A program made the position numbers and the translations under genes. A model generated the notes under the pieces. The model did no database searches. It was not told the origin of the DNA and was given only the letters and a program-made list of their open reading frames with translations. A DNA stretch of 5,654 bases from Micavibrio_A sp040381535 (GTDB lineage Bacteria > Pseudomonadota > Alphaproteobacteria > Micavibrionales > Micavibrionaceae), in assembly GCA_040381535.1 (NCBI GenBank), contig JBEIHF010000049.1:1-5654 (forward strand), read 5' to 3'. Below are positions 1 to 5,654 of the stretch, piece by piece (positions within the stretch are counted from its first letter, which is position 1; each line of letters starts with the position of its first letter).

Positions 1-15
1 GGGGGTTGGAAAGGG

Positions 16-747
16 CTAAATCTTACGCACTGCGATGAAGTAATTTACGGCCAGATCATTGGCAGACCGTTTGAATTCCCCGCGCACGGGGTCGAACACC
101 ATGCCTTCGGTGGAGATGATTTCACCGCCCGACGCCCGCGACGCCTTGGCTAGCTCGGAAGGTTTGATAAATTTCTTCCAATTGTGAGTGCCCGCCGGCA
201 CCCAACTTAGTATATATTCCGCCGCAACCTTGCCGAGCAGGAAGGATTTGGGCGTGCGGTTTAGGGTGGAGAACACAATTATCCCCGTGCTTTTGCACAA
301 ATCCACACAATCATGCACAAACTTGTCCACATCATCGACATGCTCGACGATCTCTAGCGCCAGAACCACGTCATATTGCTTCTTGGATTTCACCAACTCG
401 TCCGTGGACGTGGCTTTATAGGCGATAGCCAATCCCGATACTTGGGCGTGTTCCATGGCGACGGAAACAGCATTTTGATCAGCATCGATGCCCGTGACAT
501 CCGCGCCCAAACGCGCCATGGGTTCGGAGATTAAACCGCCGCCGCATCCGATATCGAGGATGGAAAGCCCTTTGAAAGGTTTCAAGCTCTGGCGGTCCAG
601 TTTCAGAGTGTCGCAAATCTGTTGCTTTATATAGGATAAGCGAACGGGGTTGAGGCGGTGGAGCGGTTTGAACGGGCCGTCCTCGTTCCACCATTGGGAT
701 GAATCCTTGGTGAACTGTGCGATCTCTTTTTGATTAACGGTGCCCAT
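16..747 (-). CDS. ubiG: Ubiquinone biosynthesis O-methyltransferase UbiG
   Basis: SAM-dependent methyltransferase that performs the two O-methylations of ubiquinone biosynthesis, acting on membrane-associated prenylated phenols. Residue numbers count from the ATG at 747. The early segment SQWWNEDGPFKPLHRLNPVR is the family's W-W-x-x-x-G-x-F-K-P-L-H signature. LDIGCGGG at 64-71 is the class I SAM-binding loop, with the acidic end of strand 2 in GIDAD. EIVEH at 132-136 is the usual post-motif, and WVPAGTHNW at 182-190 is the UbiG region that interacts with the membrane. The product is 243 aa, close to E. coli UbiG (240). The frame stays open to a GTG at 834, which would add 29 basic residues and overlap the divergent lysC start. 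I prefer 747 because homologs begin only a few residues before E-I-A-x-F. No good Shine-Dalgarno sequence precedes either start. Stop is TAG at 16-18. Divergent from lysC. Confidence 0.95.
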   Translation of the reverse strand: MGTVNQKEIAQFTKDSSQWWNEDGPFKPLHRLNPVRLSYIKQQICDTLKLDRQSLKPFKGLSILDIGCGGGLISEPMARLGADVTGIDADQNAVSVAMEHAQVSGLAIAYKATSTDELVKSKKQYDVVLALEIVEHVDDVDKFVHDCVDLCKSTGIIVFSTLNRTPKSFLLGKVAAEYILSWVPAGTHNWKKFIKPSELAKASRASGGEIISTEGMVFDPVRGEFKRSANDLAVNYFIAVRKI

Positions 748-827
748 GCCTGCATTTTTAACGGTATCGCGGGCAAAATGCCAGTCCTGCGTCTTGCGCT
801 TTGCGGGGAGTTTGTTAAACCTATGAT

Positions 828-2063
828 ATGGCACGTATTGTTGTAAAATTCGGCGGCACGTCGGTGGCCGACCCTGCGAAAATTGAAAAGGCGGCGGACA
901 AAGTTGTCCGTGAAGTCGAACGCGGACACGAAGTTGCCGTGGCGATCTCGGCTATGTCGGGAGTGACAAACCAACTTGTAGAATATTGCAACTCCATCAC
1001 TAAGGACCATGACGTACGCGAATACGACACGGTGGTGAGTTCGGGCGAACAGGTTACGGCGGGTCTCATGGCTATCGCCCTTCAAAAACGCGGGATCAGC
1101 GCGCGTTCATGGATGGGATGGCAGGTTCCGATTTTGTCTGACGAAGTGCACTCGAAAGCGCGTATTCAAGGTATCAACACCGACGCGATGGAAAAAAGTT
1201 TGAAATCAAAACAGGTCGCGGTGCTCGCGGGGTTTCAGGCCGTGACGGCGGACAACAGAATTACAACACTCGGGCGCGGCGGCGGCGATACGACGGCGGT
1301 GGCATTGGCAGCAGCGTTGAAGGCGGATCGTTGCGATATCTACACGGATGTCGATGGCATTTACACGACAGATCCGCGCATTGTTCCCGAAGCGCGCAAG
1401 ATCGCCCGTATCTCTTATGAGGAAATGCTAGAGCTGGCATCCTTGGGAGCAAGGGTTCTTCAGGTCCGTTCGGTCGAAATGGCCTACAAATATAACGTGC
1501 CTGTACAGGTATTATCGAGCTTTGCACTGGAGATCGGATCCGATCTGCCCGGCACATTGGTTACGAAAGAGGAAGCAAGCATGGAACATGTGGTTGTCAC
1601 AGGTATCGCCTTTACTAAGGACGAAGCAAAAGTCACGCTGATCGGCGTGCCCGATATACCGGGCGTCGCCGCGAAATTGTTCGGCCCTTTGGCCGAAGCG
1701 AACATCAACGTGGACATGATCGTGCAAAACGTTTCCGGGGACGGTTCCAAAACCGACATGACCTTCACGGTGCCGATCGGTGAACTAAAAAAAACCGAAG
1801 AAGTCGTCAAAAAACAGGACGTGTTCAAGAACGTCGAAATCCGCACGGATTCCGAAGTGACAAAACTCTCCGTCGTCGGCATCGGTATGCGCTCGCACGC
1901 GGGCGTCGCTCAAACCATGTTCGCGGCTTTGGCGAAGGCTGGAATCAATATCGAGGTTATCTCGACCTCCGAAATCAAGATCAGCGTCCTGATCGACAAA
2001 AAATATCTAGAACTGGCGGTGCGTTCTCTACACGACGCCTACGGCCTCGAAAAGGCTGCCTGA
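828..2063 (+). CDS. lysC: Aspartate kinase
   Basis: Phosphorylates L-aspartate with ATP to 4-aspartyl phosphate, the first step toward lysine (and diaminopimelate), methionine and threonine; cytosolic. The amino-acid kinase domain covers about residues 1-240: KFGGTS at 7-12 binds ATP/aspartate, SSGEQ is at 71-75, the glycine loop GRGGGDTTA at 149-157, and the nucleotide-site segment DIYTDVDGIYTTDPR follows at 170-184. Two tandem ACT domains follow (about 263-335 and 345-411), with VTLIGVPDIPGVAAK and KLSVVGIGMRSHAGVA as their starts; in this family they give feedback inhibition by lysine and/or threonine. At 411 aa it is the normal length of a monofunctional enzyme. The glycine loop is GRGGG-D where GRGGS-D is typical. 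An internal start near residue 252 (MEHVVVTGI) could in principle give a separate ACT-only beta subunit, as in some bacteria, but this is inference. MARIVVKFGGTS is the canonical beginning; no convincing ribosome binding site precedes it. Confidence 0.97.
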   Translation: MARIVVKFGGTSVADPAKIEKAADKVVREVERGHEVAVAISAMSGVTNQLVEYCNSITKDHDVREYDTVVSSGEQVTAGLMAIALQKRGISARSWMGWQVPILSDEVHSKARIQGINTDAMEKSLKSKQVAVLAGFQAVTADNRITTLGRGGGDTTAVALAAALKADRCDIYTDVDGIYTTDPRIVPEARKIARISYEEMLELASLGARVLQVRSVEMAYKYNVPVQVLSSFALEIGSDLPGTLVTKEEASMEHVVVTGIAFTKDEAKVTLIGVPDIPGVAAKLFGPLAEANINVDMIVQNVSGDGSKTDMTFTVPIGELKKTEEVVKKQDVFKNVEIRTDSEVTKLSVVGIGMRSHAGVAQTMFAALAKAGINIEVISTSEIKISVLIDKKYLELAVRSLHDAYGLEKAA

Positions 2064-2071
2064 AACGAATT

Positions 2072-2893
2072 ATGGACGACAACGAAACCACGAACAACAA
2101 AAGCGAACTGGATTTCCACACCGACATGCCGGTGGGGGAAATTCTACGCCGCACGCGCGTACATTATGGTCAGGACTTAAACCAGATCGAAGGCATATTG
2201 CGCATTCGCGCCTCGCAATTGGAGGCGTTGGAGAAGGGGGATATCTCCCAACTGCCGGGTCGCGTCTACGCTATCGGTTTCGTGAGGGCCTATTCCGAAT
2301 ATCTTGGCCTCGACGGCGACAAGATGGTGTATCTGTTCAAGGAACAATCTGTCGGCCGTCAGAAAAAACCTGATCTGTCTTTTCCCGTTCCAGCCTCCGA
2401 AAGCAAAATTCCGAGCATGCTGGTGGTCGGTGCTTCGGCATTCGGCGTGTTGGTGTTGATCGGCTTCGTGTCTTTCATGATGTTCCCCAAAGACAAGAAG
2501 AACGAGATTCCGACCGTGCCTAACAAACTCACTCAATCACAACTGAACAAGGCTCCCAGCCTTGTTCATGGTGAAGAGAGCGTCAAAGAAGCGAAAGAGG
2601 AAACGAAGGGGAAGGCCGCCGCCGACAACCGTATCGTTCTTGAAATTACCGATGCTGCATGGATCGAAATCCGCAACAAGGGCGGCGCGGCCATACTCCG
2701 TCAGGTATTGAAAAAGGGTGATGTTTATCTGGTGCCCGATGAAGAAGGTCTCGTCATGGCCACAGGCAATGCGGGCGGCATCACGGCAAAAGTCGACGGA
2801 AAGAAAATCGGATCATTGGGTGACGCGGGCCAGATCCGCCGCAAAATATCGCTTGATCCCGATGTTTTGGCCGCGCACCCGAAAACGAATTAA
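2072..2893 (+). CDS. RodZ-like membrane protein: HTH domain, one TM segment, DUF4115-type C-terminus
   Basis: Likely cell-shape protein of the RodZ family, which links the MreB cytoskeleton to the inner membrane. Residues about 18-92 form a Cro/RodZ-type helix-turn-helix: GEILRRTRV opens helix 1, then IRASQLEALEKGDISQLPG, then the family hallmark Y66-x-x-G69-F70-x-R72-x-Y74 with EYLGLD. A Lys/Pro-rich linker leads to a single hydrophobic stretch at about 114-138 (SMLVVGASAFGVLVLIGFVS) followed by PKDKKN, which would place the N-terminal domain in the cytoplasm. A charged linker (140-185, rich in Lys and Glu) precedes the periplasmic domain at about 186-262, where ITDAAWIEIRNKGG and the closing IGSLGDAGQIRRKISLDP match the RodZ C-terminal beta domain. 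It starts 8 nt after lysC, so they are probably co-transcribed. The ATG has only weak purine context. At 273 aa it is shorter than E. coli RodZ (337), mainly in the linker. Confidence 0.85.
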   Translation: MDDNETTNNKSELDFHTDMPVGEILRRTRVHYGQDLNQIEGILRIRASQLEALEKGDISQLPGRVYAIGFVRAYSEYLGLDGDKMVYLFKEQSVGRQKKPDLSFPVPASESKIPSMLVVGASAFGVLVLIGFVSFMMFPKDKKNEIPTVPNKLTQSQLNKAPSLVHGEESVKEAKEETKGKAAADNRIVLEITDAAWIEIRNKGGAAILRQVLKKGDVYLVPDEEGLVMATGNAGGITAKVDGKKIGSLGDAGQIRRKISLDPDVLAAHPKTN

Positions 2894-3858
2894 AGATTGA
2901 AATCCGACATTTTGTTTACGTAGGCGACGAACGAAGGGGTGGGTATGCGTCTGGCCGTTCTGTCGGCGGAAGGATACCCTGTAATCGCGATGGTCGGTGG
3001 GGCATCATCTGGCTTTGAAGTATGGCTCAGATCATCAAGCGGCGTAATCGCTAGAACCGCGCACCCTCTGTTTTCAAATGCAGCCGAAAGGCTTTCACTA
3101 TATGGGTATTGTTCGCCGGCGCCGAACACATGTGTGAGGCCGCAGCCACTAAAATACAACCTGCTATTCGTGCGTTTCATGTGAGCAATCCCATTCTCCG
3201 CCATCGCCTGATTGCTGAGCATCATGCCGTTTTCGCAATTCCGTCCGTGACGAGCAATATCCGTGCCCAGCAAATGCGGCTTGAATCGTTCCACCAGATT
3301 CCAGGCGGCGGGATCTTTTTGATCGATAAATAAATGTTTGTCTCTATGCTCCCATGCAATATCGGTGTGCGCATACGAAATGCCTTTGGCAACGATAAGA
3401 TCACTAAAAATCTGGCCAATCTGTTGTAAGTCCTCGGCTTTATTAAAAATATTCTGCATAGTCAAAACCTTTTTACCATCGGGATCATTGCCGTTGATAA
3501 TGTCTTCTACCGGAAGGGTAAAAAGATGCGCATGCACAGGCTCGGCAGAAATTTTGCGCAGATAGCCTGCTGAGTTGGCGCGTGTGTTAGTTGGGCCTTC
3601 AACACCCACGGCAAAGCCAAGTCCCGAATTGTTCAGGGCCTGCTCGTGCATCCTTTGAACGATGGCCGTCTGCATAATCTTTTGACTCGGGGAATTGTGC
3701 CGCTCGCCGAAAACCAACGCCAGTTTCTGGTCTGCCGGCATACGATCCAGAAGCCAGTTCTGCGCCGCCATGACGGTCTTAACCACTGTTCGCAAATCAT
3801 AGGGATTTTGCCACAATTCAACGTGGTCCAGATCTTCGGGCAACAGTAATTTACTCAT
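2890..3858 (-). CDS. GExH-motif protein (ChaN/TraB/erythromycin-esterase-like fold), function unknown
   Basis: 322 aa, no signal peptide or membrane segment seen, so probably cytosolic. It has the scattered signature of the superfamily that includes ChaN, TraB/PrgY/Tiki and EreA/EreB. G51-E52-R53-H54 lies at the end of a hydrophobic strand (KLALVFGERH). It is followed by a helix (IMQTAIVQRMHEQ) and a second strand ending in Glu87 (GFAVGVEGP). Arg206-Asn207 lies in a helix start (RNCENGMMLSNQAM). A late strand ends in G-L-T-H243 (RLYFSGCGLTHVFG). In characterised members the first Glu and His and the later His lie around a metal or catalytic site. Assignment rests on motif order and spacing only; the substrate is unknown and the protein could be a hydrolase, a haem/iron-binding protein or inactive. 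The ATG at 3858 opens MSKLLLPEDL, with no clear ribosome binding site. Its TAA overlaps the convergent rodZ-like stop. It follows a decayed paralogous fragment on the same strand. Confidence 0.7.
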   Translation of the reverse strand: MSKLLLPEDLDHVELWQNPYDLRTVVKTVMAAQNWLLDRMPADQKLALVFGERHNSPSQKIMQTAIVQRMHEQALNNSGLGFAVGVEGPTNTRANSAGYLRKISAEPVHAHLFTLPVEDIINGNDPDGKKVLTMQNIFNKAEDLQQIGQIFSDLIVAKGISYAHTDIAWEHRDKHLFIDQKDPAAWNLVERFKPHLLGTDIARHGRNCENGMMLSNQAMAENGIAHMKRTNSRLYFSGCGLTHVFGAGEQYPYSESLSAAFENRGCAVLAITPLDDLSHTSKPDDAPPTIAITGYPSADRTARRIPTPSFVAYVNKMSDFNL

Positions 3859-3965
3859 CTTGCCATGCTATCAGAAAGTAACAATTTTTTGCCAATTTGG
3901 CTGATGCTCGCACGCCGGGTTCTCATACTGTCATGGCTGGGGTCACGGGATTCGCGGTATTTTCT
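3859..3965. other. Spacer between the intact GExH gene and its remnant
   Basis: No open frame of coding character. On the minus strand an alternative frame stays open to a TGA at 3925-3923 and may be further eroded sequence of the remnant. There is an 11-nt dyad GCCAATTTGGC at 3891-3901 next to a T6 run (3885-3890). It overlaps the candidate -35 box of the intact gene. The dyad's centre is too tight to form a hairpin, so it is not a terminator. Confidence 0.4.
3867..3895 (-). promoter_or_regulatory. Candidate promoter for the GExH gene
   Basis: Reading the minus strand, TTGGCA (3895-3890, five of six matches to the -35 consensus) is separated by 17 nt from GATAGC (3872-3867, a weak three-of-six match to the -10 consensus). 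Transcription would begin near 3860, only a couple of bases before the ATG at 3858, giving a leaderless or nearly leaderless mRNA. This would fit the lack of a ribosome binding site there. It is weak evidence by itself. Confidence 0.25.
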
Positions 3966-4213
3966 AGGAAATTCGCAACCAAGTGCAAAACTTCTGGCGG
4001 GATCTGATTATGATTGTGCGAGATGTCTTCGCAAAACCGCTTGGTGCATGAGCGTATGCATCTGGTTTTCGTGATCTTCACCCAGAAAAATAGCCAAAGG
4101 CTGGTCTTCGGAAATCTGGTCAGGATTCAGTTCTCCGCCGCCATAACGGCGTTGAGGACGGGACGCAGATCATGGGGGCGGTCTTGGCAATGAACGGTCT
4201 TAAAATACCTCAT
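3966..4213 (-). pseudogene. Decayed, truncated tandem copy of the GExH gene (N-terminal third)
   Basis: Translating the minus strand from the ATG at 4213 gives HDLRPVLNAVMAAEN, aligning with YDLRTVVKTVMAAQN of the intact neighbour (9 of 15 identical). The next codon is TGA (4129-4127), where the intact gene has TGG for Trp35. ILTRFP then aligns with LLDRMP. A 1-nt deletion near 4107-4109 shifts the frame, after which EDQPLAIFLGEDH aligns with ADQKLALVFGERH (7 of 13), including the GExH motif (4082-4071). A second stop, TAA at 4010-4008, interrupts the helix. Without further gaps, SFALGCEFP then aligns with GFAVGVEGP, keeping the conserved Glu. Recognisable similarity ends near 3966; one more shift might extend it (NTAN at 3961-3950 against NTRAN). 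The C-terminal two thirds are absent. The copies differ at about half of the aligned residues, so the duplication is old or the two came from divergent sources. Confidence 0.85.
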
Positions 4214-4312
4214 GGTGCGGCACATTAATTATAGCTGTTATTATGTCAAAATATTTTGCCGCTTTGAGGAAGTATCCTTTGATTTTGGCGGATTTTGCGA
4301 TAGATAAAGCGC
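4214..4312. promoter_or_regulatory. Divergent AT-rich spacer upstream of ispG and of the remnant gene
   Basis: This AT-rich interval must hold the ispG promoter unless transcription comes from further upstream. On the minus strand there is a perfect TTGACA (4249-4244) and a perfect TATAAT (4233-4228), but only 10 nt apart, too close to work together. TTGACA with TAATGT (4227-4222), 16 nt away, is a possible old promoter of the decayed gene. On the plus strand TATTAT (4239-4244) is a fair -10 box without a recognisable -35, and TTGATT (4279-4284) lies closer to ispG without a good -10. No operator or riboswitch is evident. Confidence 0.3.
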
Positions 4313-5446
4313 ATGACTACGGACCACACAGCGCATAGGCCTTGGCGGATGATATCCCGCCGCAAGAGCCGCAAAATCTGGGTCGGCAATGTCCCCGTGG
4401 GCGGCGATGCGCCCATAACCGTCCAATCGATGACGAATACGCTCACCCACGATATCGAGGCGACGATTGCGCAAGTCCGTGCATTGGAAGTTGCGGGCGC
4501 GGACATTGTGCGTATTTCCTGCCCCGATGAAGAATCCACGCTCGCGCTAAAATTCATCATTCCCGAAATCACAGTGCCCATCGTCGCCGACATTCACTTC
4601 CATTATAAAAGAGCGATTGAGGCGGCACAAAACGGCGCGGCGTGTTTGCGCATTAATCCCGGCAATATTGGCTCCGCTGAGCGCGTAAAGGAAGTTATCA
4701 AGGTCGCTAAAGATTATAACTGCTCTATCCGCATCGGCGTAAATGCTGGCTCGTTGGAGCGCGACCTGCTGGAACAATTTGGTGAACCTTGCCCTGATGC
4801 CATGGTGGAATCCGCACGCCGCCACATTCAAATTCTCGAAGATCACGATTTCTTCAATTTCAAAATTTCCTGCAAGGCGTCCGATGTCTTTATGGCCGTG
4901 GCCGCGTATCAACAACTCGCCGAAGTTTGCGATTACCCTTTACATGTCGGCATAACTGAAGCAGGGGGCTTGCGCTCGGGCACCATTAAATCTGCTATCG
5001 GCATGGGCAATCTTTTGTGGAGTGGTATCGGCGATACCATCCGTGTCTCTCTTTCCGCCGATCCGGTTGAGGAAATCAAAGCGGGCTTTGATATTTTAAA
5101 AAGCCTTGGCCTTCGTCACCGCGGCGTGAATGTTGTGGCGTGCCCGTCTTGCGCGCGCCAGCAATTCAAAGTGATTGATACGGTGGCCGAACTCGAACAA
5201 CGTGTCGCACATATCACCACGCCTATGACGGTTTCTATTATCGGCTGCGTCGTAAACGGCCCTGGTGAAGCTTTGATGACCGATATAGGCCTTACGGGCG
5301 GCGGGCAGGGGAACCACCAAATCTATATTGGCGGTGAAAAAGCGCACCGTTTCAACGATGGTGACAAATCTATCGTCGATCACATCGTTGCCATGATCGA
5401 AGAAAAAGCCCTGCAAATACAGGTCCAAAAAATCACGACCGAATGA
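4313..5446 (+). CDS. ispG: 4-hydroxy-3-methylbut-2-enyl diphosphate synthase (flavodoxin type)
   Basis: Iron-sulfur enzyme of the MEP pathway. It reductively converts 2-C-methyl-D-erythritol 2,4-cyclodiphosphate to HMBPP, the precursor of IPP and DMAPP and so of the ubiquinone side chain; cytosolic. The N-terminal TIM barrel (about 20-265) starts with RRKSRKIWVGNVPVGGDAPI and VQSMTNT, followed by GADIVRISCPDE, VADIHFHY, CLRINPGNIG, RIGVNAGSLE and HVGITEAGG, all family landmarks. The C-terminal domain carries the [4Fe-4S] ligands Cys277 and Cys280 (ACPSCAR) and Cys312 (IIGCVVNGPGEA), plus the ligand Glu319. These match E. coli Cys270, Cys273, Cys305 and Glu312 with a constant offset of seven. 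At 377 aa it is full length and has no plant-type insert. The ATG at 4313 gives the usual alphaproteobacterial RPWR-x-I-x-RRKSR opening; the preceding bases show no strong ribosome binding site. hisS, often next in relatives, is not seen downstream. Confidence 0.97.
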   Translation: MTTDHTAHRPWRMISRRKSRKIWVGNVPVGGDAPITVQSMTNTLTHDIEATIAQVRALEVAGADIVRISCPDEESTLALKFIIPEITVPIVADIHFHYKRAIEAAQNGAACLRINPGNIGSAERVKEVIKVAKDYNCSIRIGVNAGSLERDLLEQFGEPCPDAMVESARRHIQILEDHDFFNFKISCKASDVFMAVAAYQQLAEVCDYPLHVGITEAGGLRSGTIKSAIGMGNLLWSGIGDTIRVSLSADPVEEIKAGFDILKSLGLRHRGVNVVACPSCARQQFKVIDTVAELEQRVAHITTPMTVSIIGCVVNGPGEALMTDIGLTGGGQGNHQIYIGGEKAHRFNDGDKSIVDHIVAMIEEKALQIQVQKITTE

Positions 5447-5471
5447 TTATCTTAAGTTGACTTGAGATAAT
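5446..5471 (+). terminator. AT-rich hairpin directly at the end of ispG
   Basis: An 11-bp stem begins with the last base of the ispG stop codon: ATTATCTTAAG (5446-5456), loop TTGA, CTTGAGATAAT (5461-5471), with one T-G wobble pair. The following bases (TGTCTTTAACC) have only a weak T-rich tract, and the stem contains few G-C pairs. It could therefore be a weak terminator, an mRNA 3'-end stabiliser, or a dyad binding site. Confidence 0.45.
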
Positions 5472-5503
5472 TGTCTTTAACCAACTTTGTTTAAATTGTT
5501 TCC

Positions 5504-5531
5504 TTGCTAATTAGGGATAATACCCTATTTT
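5504..5531 (+). promoter_or_regulatory. Candidate promoter and small dyad before the last gene
   Basis: TTGCTA (5504-5509) and TATTTT (5526-5531), spaced 16 nt, each match the sigma-70 consensus at four of six positions. The spacer contains the dyad TAGGG (5512-5516), ATAATA, CCCTA (5523-5527), which is followed by T4. The dyad could be an operator over the promoter or a minor hairpin. The rest of the 131-nt gap shows no open frame. Confidence 0.22.
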
Positions 5532-5563
5532 ACAGATGCGGATGAATTTCTTTGTCCGCGAAC

Positions 5564-5570
5564 AAAGGAG
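5564..5570 (+). promoter_or_regulatory. Strong Shine-Dalgarno sequence of the last gene
   Basis: AAAGGAG lies 7 nt before the ATG at 5578. It is the best ribosome binding site in the window and fixes the start of the downstream gene. The conserved genes in the window have none comparable. Confidence 0.85.
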
Positions 5571-5577
5571 ACTAAAT

Positions 5578-5654
5578 ATGAACCCCAATGAAAACAAAAA
5601 CGCTCCCGCAGCTGATGCCAACAAGCCAGCCGATGAGAAAAACAAAGCAGCAAC
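5578..5654 (+). CDS. Partial gene, hydrophilic Asn/Lys/Ala-rich N-terminus, unknown function
   Basis: Only the first 25 full codons are in the window; the gene runs off the end. The visible protein begins MNPNENKNAPAADANK and continues in the same style. It is rich in Asn, Lys, Ala, Pro, Asp and Glu, and lacks Cys, aromatic residues and any hydrophobic stretch. It therefore has no signal peptide or N-terminal membrane anchor and is probably disordered. The strong AAAGGAG ribosome binding site supports it as a real start. It does not look like the N-terminus of histidyl-tRNA synthetase, the gene often found after ispG in related bacteria. I do not recognise the family; such tails precede many unrelated domains. 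Confidence 0.7.
   Translation, partial: MNPNENKNAPAADANKPADEKNKAA

Noticed and set aside
822..827. TATGAT as the lysC -10 box
   Set aside because: It ends directly at the ATG (828), so transcription would begin inside the coding sequence.
1787..1794. Run of eight A in lysC as a programmed frameshift site
   Set aside because: The zero frame continues through complete, well-conserved ACT domains on both sides; the run encodes the Lys-Lys pair following Leu. No downstream structure was apparent.
3891..3901. GCCAATTTGGC dyad with neighbouring T-run as terminator
   Set aside because: The centre leaves no room for a loop, and the T-run lies on the wrong side for a plus-strand terminator.
3923..4126. 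Open minus-strand frame reading through the remnant as a small real gene
   Set aside because: It lacks a supported start. Over most of its length the translation is unrelated to the alignment with the intact paralog, which lies in another frame.
4127..4129. TGA aligned with Trp: possible TGA-to-Trp recoding
   Set aside because: lysC and ispG end at TGA, and Trp in intact genes is TGG. The same remnant also has a TAA and a frameshift, so simple decay explains it.
2890..4240. Insertion sequence or other mobile element
   Set aside because: No transposase or integrase frame was seen, and no terminal inverted repeats or target duplications at the edges.

Overview
This window looks like chromosomal DNA of an alphaproteobacterium with moderate base composition (about half G+C by eye). 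A divergent ubiG/lysC pair, followed by a short-spaced RodZ-type gene and an ispG gene, is as I recall the order in Rhodospirillales-like genomes. The protein sequences (alphaproteobacterial-style UbiG, LysC with tandem ACT domains, IspG with its iron-sulfur cysteines) agree with that. I cannot name the genus. TGA is a normal stop here (lysC, ispG).

Layout. Positions 16-747 (minus) hold ubiG, the ubiquinone O-methyltransferase. Divergent from it, 828-2063 (plus) is lysC, aspartate kinase, followed after 8 nt by a RodZ-like membrane protein (2072-2893, plus), probably in one operon. Next comes a minus-strand insert in what I expect to be a rodZ-ispG neighbourhood. It contains an intact 322-residue protein (2890-3858) of the GExH type (ChaN/TraB/erythromycin-esterase-like fold family), of unknown function. 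Its stop codon overlaps the rodZ stop. Just upstream of it, at about 3966-4213 and on the same strand, lies a decayed and truncated second copy of the same kind of gene. I found this copy by translating the gap: its start aligns with the intact gene, but it carries two nonsense codons and a 1-nt deletion. After a roughly 100-nt gap, ispG (4313-5446, plus) resumes the conserved set. An AT-rich hairpin begins at its stop codon. After a 131-nt intergenic stretch, a new gene with a strong ribosome binding site begins at 5578 and runs off the window. Its visible part is a hydrophilic, Asn/Lys/Ala-rich N-terminus.

Functionally, the conserved genes are housekeeping: ubiquinone biosynthesis, the entry step of the aspartate family of amino acids, cell-shape control, and the penultimate step of the MEP isoprenoid pathway. 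IspG and UbiG are loosely linked, because the ubiquinone side chain is made from isoprenoids. The accessory interest lies in the GExH gene and its dead tandem neighbour. I found no mobile element, CRISPR array, tRNA or rRNA in the window.
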